A stretch of 64,000 nucleotides of DNA from Methylobacterium sp. CB376 (GTDB taxonomy: Bacteria > Pseudomonadota > Alphaproteobacteria > Rhizobiales > Beijerinckiaceae). Made by a program: the position numbers and the translations under genes. Shown piece by piece: positions 48,020-55,260 of the stretch (its first letter is position 1; each line of letters begins with the position of its first letter). The notes under the pieces are model-generated. The model was not told where the DNA came from, searched no databases, and saw nothing but the letters and a program-made list of their open reading frames with translations. The stretch covers positions 6,450,501 to 6,514,500 of the forward strand of contig NZ_CP121648.1 in assembly GCF_029714205.1 (NCBI RefSeq), written 5' to 3'.

Positions 48020-48169
48020 GGCGGCGGCGGCCGCCTGAGCTCTCGGAATCAGTCGCGCGACCCACGCGAGGGCCACGAAGACCTGCGCCCGGAGCCACGA
48101 ATCTGCGAGACATTTCGTCGCGGGCAGGGCCTCGGCTCGGCGGCCGGCCGGACCCGGCTCAGCCATGCC

Positions 48170-48412
48170 TCAGGCGCAGGGCAGTGCGGCCTCGTCGGCG
48201 GCGACGGGGACGCAGTAGAGGCGCTTGCGGGAATACAACTTCATGTTGTCGTTCGCCCCCGGTCCCGGATGGCCATGGTACTCGTCGGAAATCTCGCCGG
48301 CCGTCAGCACGCGGCGGCGGGCCTGCCAAGTCGCCGGCAGAGTCTTCACCGGCTTTCGGCCGCGCGTTTTCTTGTGGCGACCGAAGATCTGGCCATCCTT
48401 GCGCTTGGTCAT
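48170..48412 (-). CDS. Small basic hypothetical protein
   Basis: An 80-residue product with a strongly basic start (MTKRKDGQIFGRHKKTRGRK) followed by PATWQARRRVLTAGEISDEY and a cysteine near each end of the tail. The basic N-terminus suggests nucleic-acid contact, but no fold is recognised. It is transcribed away from the MucR-like gene. Coding status rests on composition. Confidence 0.45.
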   Translation of the reverse strand: MTKRKDGQIFGRHKKTRGRKPVKTLPATWQARRRVLTAGEISDEYHGHPGPGANDNMKLYSRKRLYCVPVAADEAALPCA

Positions 48413-48888
48413 CTTTGAAACGTCCCCCAATCCCGGCCTTCTTCTGGCAGGATGGACGCGCCCTCCGGTTGACCCGGATGCGTGCGCGCGCCGCGCCCCA
48501 CATGGTTCCGAACCCCCTGAGGGTAGCCCGGAATCCCCCACAAAGTCCGGCGACATTTCGCCTTTCTCGAATCTCCGCCGGCCTGCGGCGACGCGGACAC
48601 ACGCGTTCGAGTGAGCTAGGCTTCCGGGTTTCGGCATAACCCGTAAGGACTAACTCAAGCCACTGAGGGCGCGTCGGTTTTCGGTCCGCGCGGCGGGCCC
48701 GGCCGGGCGCGGCCTCATGCAGCAGCGGCAAGGATCCGCGCCCCCGCGCCGGCCTGTCTGACGTTACGAAAGGGCGCCGCGCCCAAGCATATCCTCTCGG
48801 TTTCTGCCCCCGCAGACCTTGAAGTTGGCGGCATCTCGCGTAACATCTGCCGCACTGGATGGGGGCATGCCGTTTTAAGAGGATGATG
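48413..48888. other. Divergent intergenic region upstream of the MucR-like gene
   Basis: No gene is seen. It should hold promoters for both flanking genes. AT-richer patches around 48530-48560 and 48760-48860 are the likely places. No clear operator was recognised. Confidence 0.4.
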
Positions 48889-49326
48889 ATGGACTCCGAC
48901 AACCAGACCGAGTTTCCGCAGTCGATTGAGCTGGTGTCCGACATCGTGTCGGCCTACGTGTCGAACAATTCGGTGCCCGTGGGTGAACTCGCCGCTCTGA
49001 TCCGCAGCGTGCACGAGGCGGTGGCGCAACTGGGGGCTCCGGCCGCGCCGCAGCCGGAGAAGCTGGTCCCGCCGGTTCCGATCAAGAAGACGGTGACCCC
49101 GGACTATCTCATCAGCCTGGAGGATGGGCGGCGCTACCGCACGCTCAAGCGCCACCTCGCCGGCCGGGGGCTCACGCCGGAGCAGTACCGGGCGAAGTGG
49201 GGCCTCCCTCCGGATTATCCCATGGTGGCGGCGAACTATGCCGCCCAGCGCTCGGAACTCGCCAAGAGCATCGGCCTCGGCCAGAAGCCGGTCGCCCGCC
49301 GCCCCCGCGCCACGCAGGCGGCGTGA
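48889..49326 (+). CDS. MucR/Ros family transcriptional regulator lacking zinc ligands
   Basis: A 145-residue DNA-binding protein. N-terminal oligomerisation part (IELVSDIVSAYVSNNSVPVG, ELAALIRSVHEA) and C-terminal Ros-type domain (DYLISLEDGRRYRTLKRHLA, LTPEQYRAKWGLPPDYPMVA). Where Ros has CxxC and paired histidines, this protein has ISLED and HLAGRGL, so the first cysteine and second histidine are missing. Zinc-less homologues are known in Mesorhizobium. Three ATGs occur in a row at 48883-48891; the last gives the best spacing from AAGAGG. MucR proteins regulate exopolysaccharide, motility and cell-cycle genes by binding T-rich DNA. Confidence 0.9.
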   Translation: MDSDNQTEFPQSIELVSDIVSAYVSNNSVPVGELAALIRSVHEAVAQLGAPAAPQPEKLVPPVPIKKTVTPDYLISLEDGRRYRTLKRHLAGRGLTPEQYRAKWGLPPDYPMVAANYAAQRSELAKSIGLGQKPVARRPRATQAA

Positions 49327-50361
49327 TCCCGCGCCCGTCCCGGGACCCGCAACCGAATCAGACGCCCGCGGAAGACCGCTTCCGCGGGCGTCGTCGCGTC
49401 GGTGGTGCGCCGGCCGAGGGGAGGGGGCCCGCCGGGCGCGCCCCGGCCCCCGCGCAGCTCCGAGGGTCCGCGCGACCGGGCCGTTCCTCCGGCGGGCGGC
49501 TTTCGGCCGAGGCCGTGTGAGAACGCGACGGCGCGGACCGCGACCGGCGGTTCATCTCCCCAGAGGGGAGGTCGTCCCGCGAGGGGCGATTCCTCGGTCC
49601 GCGACGCCCGCGGCGCGGCGTGCTCGCATTCCCGCGCCGCCTGCACCCGTTGCGGGCCTCGCATCCCGCGTCGTTCGGGGAGGCGAGGGAGGGTCCGACG
49701 GGTGCCAGGTGCCGGTGCGGACGGCCCGCAGTCGATCTGCCCGGTCCAAGCTCGTCGGTGTTTGCCCGTCGCTGCCGCTGCCGTCAGCGCCGAGGCGGAT
49801 CACCGCTCGGCGAAGGCGCCGACGACCCGGACGATGCCGGCGCGGTCACCGGCGAGGCGCTCTGAGACGGCCGCGACGGGTGGCAGCTTCGAGACCTCCC
49901 GCCCCACCAGCGGGTCCAGCGTCCAGGCCCGCGCCGGGACGCGTCCCGCCTTGATCGGATCGCTGTCGGGCGATCCGCGATCCAGAATACCCGGCCCCGG
50001 TCCTGCCGGTTTGGGGAGAAGGCAAGCGCGATCGGGGCGCGATCCCTGAGCCTGCTCAGCACGACCCAGGGGACGATCCTGAGGGCAGGGGAACCACCCT
50101 CGGCAGCCCTCGGACGGGGCGCTCAGGTGGCTCTCGTTCACTTGCAAGGGTCACTTGCAAGGGTCACTTGCATTGCAAGGGTCCATGGCGGCTCTTCAGG
50201 AGTCGAGGCTCCCCTGAAGGAGCGACGGATCGGTTGGGTGCCCGCTACATGTATTGAGGTGAATTGGCCCGATGGAATAATTCGTGCTATAGAGCCTCAA
50301 CCTCGAGAGTTCCACGAGCCAGCTAGGCAGCTGCGTCGGAACAGGTGGCGGGGGACGCGCC
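49327..50361. other. 1-kb gap with an orphan gene fragment
   Basis: No intact gene is recognised. On the minus strand, 49800-49945 encodes a coherent C-terminal fragment (VPARAWTLDPLVGREVSKLP, VAAVSERLAGDRAGIVRVV, stop) that lacks an upstream part and may be the tail of a lost gene. 50138-50182 holds a short tandem repeat. The rest is GC-rich without convincing coding signal. An AT-richer patch at 50255-50300 probably carries the promoter of the metallo-hydrolase gene. Confidence 0.4.
50138..50182. repeat. Short tandem repeat of CACTTGCAAGGGT units
   Basis: Three 13-nt units (TCACTTGCAAGGG) in a row, the last interrupted by an extra CATTG before TGCAAGGG. Located 180 nt upstream of the metallo-hydrolase gene. 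Could be slippage, or a cluster of protein sites. Confidence 0.7.
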
Positions 50362-51480
50362 ATGATGCGAAGCTTGGCACGACGGGACTTCCTGAAAGCT
50401 TCGGCCGCGCTGGGCGCGAGTGCCGCGGCGGGCTTCGCCTGCCTCGAGATCGCGACCGCCGCGCCGATCGAGATTCCCACGGTCGACGCGCTCACCCTCC
50501 GCGTGCTGGTCGATTCCGCGCACGATCAGTTCCTCAAGCCCAGCACCGTGCAAGGTGTCGTTCATCAGCCACCCGGCGGCGGCCGCGGCAGCGACTACAG
50601 GAAGGTTCTGCACAACCAGTGGGGTCTATCCCTCTTCGCCGAGTCGCAGCGACGCGACGAGACCAAGACGATCCTCCTCGACTTCGGCTACACGCCGGAA
50701 GCCCTTCTCAACAACATCGAGATCCTGAAGCTCGATCCGAGCAAGGCCGATGCCCTGATCGTCAGCCACGGGCACCACGACCATTACGGGGGCCTGATCG
50801 GCTTCCTGGACCGGTACAGGGCGTCGCTGTCGCCGGACGTCAAGCTGTTCGCCGGCGGGGAGGACAATTTCTGCCATCGGCTGGTGCCGAGCGGGACCGC
50901 CGGCCAGTTCACGGATTTCGGCCTGCTCGATCGGCGCGAACTGGCGGCCCGGCACATCACCACCGTCCTGTGCGAGGCGCCCACGGTGATCGCCGGGCAC
51001 GCCTTCACGACGGGGCAGATCAAGCGCCGCTCGCTCGAGCGCGTCCTGCCCAACACCTTCGTCGAGCGCGGATTCAAGGACGGCGCGGGCTGCGATGCCG
51101 CCCACTACTCCCCGGCGGAGCTGGAAGGGAAGATCATCCCGGACGAGCACGTCCACGAGCACGCCACCTGCTTCAATCTCCGGGACAGGGGCCTCGTCGT
51201 CATCAGCTCGTGCGGGCATGTCGGAATCGTGAATTCGGTCCGGCAGGCGCAGGAGGTCTCGGGCGTCGAGAAGATCCACGCCATCGTCGGAGGGTTCCAC
51301 CTCGGCCCGGCTCCGAAGGATTACCTCACCCAGGTCGTCGCCGAGATCGCCAAGCTGAAGCCGGACGTCGTCATCCCGATGCATTGCAGCGGCCTGAACT
51401 TCGTCCTCGAGGCGCAGGCGCAGATGCCGGAGAACGTGCTCGTGCCGACGACGGGCAGCCGGCTGCGCTTCGGTGCGTAG
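50362..51480 (+). CDS. Tat-exported metallo-beta-lactamase-fold hydrolase (COG1237-like)
   Basis: A 372-residue protein with a twin-arginine signal (SLARRDFLKASAALGASAAA), so folded before export to the periplasm. The metal-binding motif is IVSHGHHDHYGGL near residue 135. Further ligands probably lie in SSCGHVGIVNSV and IPMHCSG. The LVDSAHDQF opening and LLDFGYTPEALLNNIEIL resemble the dihydropteroate-synthase-related MBL subgroup (COG1237). The substrate is unknown. Its end overlaps the SCO1-like start, so the two are translationally coupled. Confidence 0.85.
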   Translation: MMRSLARRDFLKASAALGASAAAGFACLEIATAAPIEIPTVDALTLRVLVDSAHDQFLKPSTVQGVVHQPPGGGRGSDYRKVLHNQWGLSLFAESQRRDETKTILLDFGYTPEALLNNIEILKLDPSKADALIVSHGHHDHYGGLIGFLDRYRASLSPDVKLFAGGEDNFCHRLVPSGTAGQFTDFGLLDRRELAARHITTVLCEAPTVIAGHAFTTGQIKRRSLERVLPNTFVERGFKDGAGCDAAHYSPAELEGKIIPDEHVHEHATCFNLRDRGLVVISSCGHVGIVNSVRQAQEVSGVEKIHAIVGGFHLGPAPKDYLTQVVAEIAKLKPDVVIPMHCSGLNFVLEAQAQMPENVLVPTTGSRLRFGA

Positions 51481-52120
51481 CGCCGTCCTGCGCGCCGCCC
51501 TGCTGGCAGGACTCGCCGGCGTCGCGGGCGGTCCGGTCCGGGCCGTTGAACCGGGCCGCCGGTCGGCGGCCGAACTCATGGACGTGCTGATGTGGAACCG
51601 CGAGCCGGTCGGCGGTCCCTTCGCGCTCGTTGACCAGACCGGACGCCCGCGCACCGACGCCGACTTCCGGGGCACACTGCTCCTCGTCTATTTCGGCTTC
51701 ACGTCCTGCCCCGATGTGTGCCCCACCGACCTCGCGGAGATCGGCCGCTTGCTCGACCTCCTCGGAGACCGGGGCGCCTCGATCCAACCGCTCTTCATCA
51801 CGCTCGACCCCGAGCGGGACACGGTCGCTCATCTTGCCGCGTACGTTCCGAGTTTCCATCCCCGGCTGATCGCTCTCACGGGCAGCGCCGAGGCCGTTCG
51901 CAACATTGCGGATGCTTACAAGGTCTATCATGAGCGCGTGCAGCTCGGCGGCAGCGACTACACGGTCGATCACTCGGCGTTCATCTATCTGATGGATCGG
52001 TCGGGCGGTTACCTCGGGTTTTTTCCTCCCGGCACGACGGCCGAACGGATGTCCGCGATCGTCGAGCCGCTTCTCACGACCCCCTCGTCCGATCGGTCGC
52101 GCCGCGACCGCCGACCTTGA
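51473..52120 (+). CDS. SCO1/SenC/PrrC family protein
   Basis: A 215-residue thioredoxin-fold copper protein. Signal peptide from GTG 51473 (RSAVLRAALLAGLAGVAGG). The copper-binding motif is TSCPDVCPTDL near residue 82, with its partner histidine in VDHSAFIYLM. FITLDPERDTVAHL is typical of the family. SCO proteins deliver copper to cytochrome oxidase or act as thiol reductases. It overlaps the stop of the Tat-exported hydrolase by 8 nt, with no oxidase gene nearby, so a role linked to that enzyme's metal or redox state is a reasonable inference. Confidence 0.92.
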   Translation: MRSAVLRAALLAGLAGVAGGPVRAVEPGRRSAAELMDVLMWNREPVGGPFALVDQTGRPRTDADFRGTLLLVYFGFTSCPDVCPTDLAEIGRLLDLLGDRGASIQPLFITLDPERDTVAHLAAYVPSFHPRLIALTGSAEAVRNIADAYKVYHERVQLGGSDYTVDHSAFIYLMDRSGGYLGFFPPGTTAERMSAIVEPLLTTPSSDRSRRDRRP

Positions 52121-52268
52121 GCTCTGGGCGGCGGTTCTCCGCCGGGCCTTGGGCAGGGCGCGCGCACGGCGCACGGGGTTCCTGCCCCGGACCATCGATC
52201 GTGCGGCATTCTCTGCGGCTGCGCACCGCTGCTTCGCGGATGACCGTCGGTCCCCTCGCCCTGCGCGG

Positions 52269-53180
52269 TCACGAGAGCGGCGCGGGCCGCCCTGGCGGCA
52301 CGGCCGCCGTCGATGCCGGGGCGCCCGGACGCGGGGCTGGCCGTCGCCACTCCGGCTCGGCCAGGATCCAGACCTCCGTCGCCTGCGCGCGACCGTGCAC
52401 GACCAAGGGCGCGTGGCGGCGCAGGCCGTCGAGGGCGGGCTCGCCGGCCTCCGCGCGGACCCGCTCGACCAGGGCGTGACTGCTCACCAGCGGGGTCCGG
52501 AGGCCGCGGCTCTGCGCTTCGAGCCGGCTCGCGACGTTCACCGTGTCGCCGAGAACCGCGTATTCGAGCCGGCGCGCGTGGCCGATCGTGCCGAGCACGA
52601 CCGGCCCGACATGCAGGCCGATCCCGATCTGCAGGGCCGGCTCGCCGAGCGCGCGGCGCTCGACGTTCCACGCGTCGAGGCAGGCCAGCATCCGGCGCGC
52701 GCAGGCCAGCGCATCCGCGGCGTCGCGGGGGCCCGGCCTCGGCGTGCCGAAGGTCGCCATCACGCTGTCGCCCACGAACTTGTCGAGCGTTCCCCCGCCT
52801 CGAACACGCAGCCGGCCATGCGCTCGTGGAAGCCGCGCAGCATCGCCATGACGGTCTGCGGCGAACGGCGCTCGCACAGGCCCGTGAACCCGACCACGTC
52901 GGCGAAGAGGATCGCGACGTCCTGGACCCGCGCGGGACCGAACGGCTCGTCGAGCGCGGCCAGCTCCTCCACGAGATTTGCCGAGACGTGGCGGGCGAGG
53001 TTGTCGCGGGCGCGAGCGACCCGCGCCTGCGCCTCGACCAGCCGGCGCGCGCGGTGCACGACGACCGCGAGGATCCCGGTGATCAGGCAGGCGGTGAAGA
53101 CGCTCGTCGCCCAGGCCGCGGCATCGACGAAGGCGGGATCCAGGTAGCGCGCCAGGGCCCCGGGGCCGGCGCCCCCGTGA
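52269..53180 (-). pseudogene. Class III adenylate cyclase, frameshifted and 5'-truncated
   Basis: Upstream frame: a membrane segment (ALARYLDPAFVDAAAWATSV, CLITGILAVVV), a linker helix and the first half of the cyclase (VAILFADVVGFTGLCERRSP with a metal Asp). In a run of five Cs at 52792-52796 (Gs on the coding strand) one base is missing. The second half continues in another frame (GGTLDKFVGDSVMATFGTPR, HVGPVVLGTIG, LGDTVNVASRLEAQ with catalytic Asn/Arg). No proper start is found, so the N-terminal sensor part is lost. A sequencing error in the run could explain the shift but not the truncation. Confidence 0.8.
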
Positions 53181-53238
53181 CATCGCGCGGCGCGGCCGGC
53201 TCTCGGGCCGCAGGCCGGGCCGGCCGCCTCCGCCCGGA

Positions 53239-53265
53239 TGTCACGATCCGATCCCCTGCCTCGTC
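53239..53265 (+). promoter_or_regulatory. ECF41-type sigma factor promoter
   Basis: TGTCACG at 53239-53245 and CGTC at 53262-53265 are separated by exactly 16 nt. The known ECF41 consensus is TGTCACA-N16-CGTC. It lies 49 nt before the start of a three-gene run that ends in an ECF41 sigma gene, as expected for autoregulation. Confidence 0.75.
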
Positions 53266-53314
53266 AGGACAGGAGCCGGCCGCCGCGCCGGCGCCGTGCG
53301 ACAGAGAGGAAACC

Positions 53315-54079
53315 ATGAGAATCGTCGTCATCGGCGGGACCGGGCTGATCGGCCGTCAGGTCGTCGCGACCCTGCGCGCGCTCGGCCACGAGGCCGTGCC
53401 CGCGTCACCCGCCTCGGGCGTGAACACGGTCACCGGCGAGGGGCTCGCCGCGGTGCTGCGGGGCGCGCGGACCGTGGTCGACGTCGCCAACTCACCCTCC
53501 TTCGAGGAGGAGGCGGTGATGGCCTTCTTCCGGACTTCGGGACGCCATCTCCTGCGCGCCGAGGCGGAGGCGGGCATCGCTCACCACGTCGCCCTGTCGG
53601 TGGTCGGAACCGACCGCCCGCAGGCCCCCGCCTACCTCCGGGCCAAGCTGGCCCAGGAGCAGCTGATCACGGCCGCGGGCATCCCCTTCACGATCGTGCG
53701 GGCGACGCAGTTCTTCGAGTTCATGGGCGGCATCGCCGAGGAGGGGACGCGGGACGGCGTGGTCCGCCTCTCGCCGGCGGCGATGCAGCCGATCGCTTCG
53801 GGCGACGTCGCGCGGGCGCTCGCGGAGGTCGCGCTCGCCGAGCCGGCGAACGGCATCGTCGAGATCGCCGGGCCGGAACGCGCCCCCTTCGCCGCGTTCG
53901 TCGGCACCTGGCTCCGTCACCGCGACGATCCCCGCCGCGTCGTGGTCGATCCGGCGGCCCCGTATTTCGGCGTGCCGATCACCGACGCGACCCTGACGCC
54001 GGGACCGAACGCGCGCATCATGCCGACGCGATTCGACGACTGGCTGACCGCGGCGGCGAGCCGCGAGGGGAGTGCCTGA
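53315..54079 (+). CDS. NAD(P)-binding NmrA-like/SDR oxidoreductase, ECF41 target
   Basis: A 254-residue Rossmann-fold protein (MRIVVIGGTGLIGRQVVATL with the GGTGxxG motif). VVDVANSPSF, HHVALSVVGTDR, YLRAKLAQEQLITAAGIPFT and FEFMGGIAEEG follow; these are typical of the atypical-SDR/NmrA proteins linked to ECF41 sigma factors. ECF41 loci usually control a carboxymuconolactone decarboxylase, oxidoreductase or epimerase (COE) gene; this would be that gene. AGAGAGGAAA precedes the ATG. Its stop overlaps the next start (TGATG). Confidence 0.9.
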   Translation: MRIVVIGGTGLIGRQVVATLRALGHEAVPASPASGVNTVTGEGLAAVLRGARTVVDVANSPSFEEEAVMAFFRTSGRHLLRAEAEAGIAHHVALSVVGTDRPQAPAYLRAKLAQEQLITAAGIPFTIVRATQFFEFMGGIAEEGTRDGVVRLSPAAMQPIASGDVARALAEVALAEPANGIVEIAGPERAPFAAFVGTWLRHRDDPRRVVVDPAAPYFGVPITDATLTPGPNARIMPTRFDDWLTAAASREGSA

Positions 54080-54261
54080 TGCGCGCCTCGTCCCCCTGCC
54101 TCGCGCTCGCGCCCGTGGTCGCGCCCGTGGTCGGGCCCGTCTTGGCGGCGAACGGCCTCGCGCGCGCCGCGCCGGTCCCGCGGGCGCGCCGCGGGATCGC
54201 GCCCGACGAGGTTCGTCCCGGCATGCCCTCGCGAGCCCGCGCGCGGGGGACCTCGCGATGA
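54079..54261 (+). CDS. Tiny coupled ORF between the oxidoreductase and sigma genes
   Basis: A 60-residue product, MRASSPCLALAPVVAPVVGP with a signal-peptide-like start, then an arginine-rich tail. It overlaps its neighbours at both ends (TGATG at 54077 and ATGA at 54258), which supports translation. The tail does not look like a folded domain. It may be a degenerate secreted protein kept as a translational bridge to the sigma gene. Confidence 0.45.
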   Translation: MRASSPCLALAPVVAPVVGPVLAANGLARAAPVPRARRGIAPDEVRPGMPSRARARGTSR

Positions 54262-55181
54262 CGCCCCGGAGCTCCGATCCGCTCTCCGGACCCACCGGGA
54301 GAGCCCTGCTGCCGGAGGACGCGCAGCTCGCGGAATTCGAGGCGCAGCGCCCGCGCCTGCTGCGCCTCGGCTACCGCATGCTCGGTGCGCTGAGCGAGGC
54401 CGAGGACGTGGTGCAGGAGGCGTGGCTGCGCTGGTCGGGCGTGCGGGACGGCGTCGCGACGCCGGCCGCCTACCTCACGCGCATCGTGACGCGGCTGTGC
54501 CTCGATCAGCTGAAATCGGCGCGGGCCCGGCGCGAGACCTATGTCGGTGCCTGGCTTCCCGAGCCGCTGATGGGCGCGGCCGATCCGGACGAGACGGTCG
54601 GCGAGGACGTCACGCTGACGCTCATGCTGGCGCTCGAGCGGCTGTCGCCGCTCGAGCGGGCGGCCTTCCTCCTCCACGACGTGTTCGGCGTCGCGCTGCC
54701 CGAAGTGGCCGCGACGCTCGACCGCGCGCCGGCCGCCGTGCGTCAGCTCGCGGTGCGGGCCCGCAGGCATGTCCAGTCCGGCCGTCAGCGCTACCGCGTC
54801 GACGCCGCGGAAGCCGAGCGCATCGCGCGCGCCTTCTTCGCCGCCTCGCGCGACGGCGACACGGCGGCGCTCGCCTCGCTGCTGGCCGCCGATGTCGAAC
54901 TTCGCTCGGACGGCGGCGGCCGCGTCCTCGCCTATCCCAACGTGATCCGCGGCGCGGACCGGGTGATCCGGCTCTTCGCCGGCCTCTCGGGCAAGGCCTA
55001 TTTCCAACCCGTTCTCCTCAAGGTTGCGATCATCGACGGATTGCCCGGGTACGTCAGCGCCACGCGCGGCGGCCTGCTCCAGACGACGGCCCTCTCCGTC
55101 CGCGACGGGCGCGTCGCCGCCATCTACGCGGTCCGCAATCCCGACAAGCTCCGCCAGGTCGCCGCTGCGCTCGGCCGGTGA
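54258..55181 (+). CDS. ECF41-family RNA polymerase sigma factor with SnoaL-like C-terminal domain
   Basis: A 307-residue sigma factor. Sigma2 (AEFEAQRPRLLRLGYRMLGA, EAEDVVQEAWLRW) and sigma4 (LERLSPLERAAFLLHDVFGV, LPEVAATLDRAPAAVRQLA) are followed by a SnoaL/NTF2-like extension of about 100 residues with the ECF41 hallmarks RSDGGGRV and VRNPDKL. In this group the fused C-terminal domain modulates activity instead of a separate anti-sigma factor. It is coupled to the upstream genes and preceded by an ECF41 promoter, so the locus should be autoregulated. The inducing signal is unknown. Confidence 0.95.
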   Translation: MTPRSSDPLSGPTGRALLPEDAQLAEFEAQRPRLLRLGYRMLGALSEAEDVVQEAWLRWSGVRDGVATPAAYLTRIVTRLCLDQLKSARARRETYVGAWLPEPLMGAADPDETVGEDVTLTLMLALERLSPLERAAFLLHDVFGVALPEVAATLDRAPAAVRQLAVRARRHVQSGRQRYRVDAAEAERIARAFFAASRDGDTAALASLLAADVELRSDGGGRVLAYPNVIRGADRVIRLFAGLSGKAYFQPVLLKVAIIDGLPGYVSATRGGLLQTTALSVRDGRVAAIYAVRNPDKLRQVAAALGR

Positions 55182-55260
55182 TCCGCGGGACGCGGTGGCT
55201 GGCCGAAATCGCCGCGCTCCCGTATTAATTTCGCCACACTGTAGTGGCCTTGCATCAGCC

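Noticed and set aside
50138..50182. Short CACTTGCAAGGG repeat considered as a CRISPR or iteron array.
   Set aside because: The units are directly adjacent without spacers and there are only three, so simple slippage is more likely. No replication gene is nearby.
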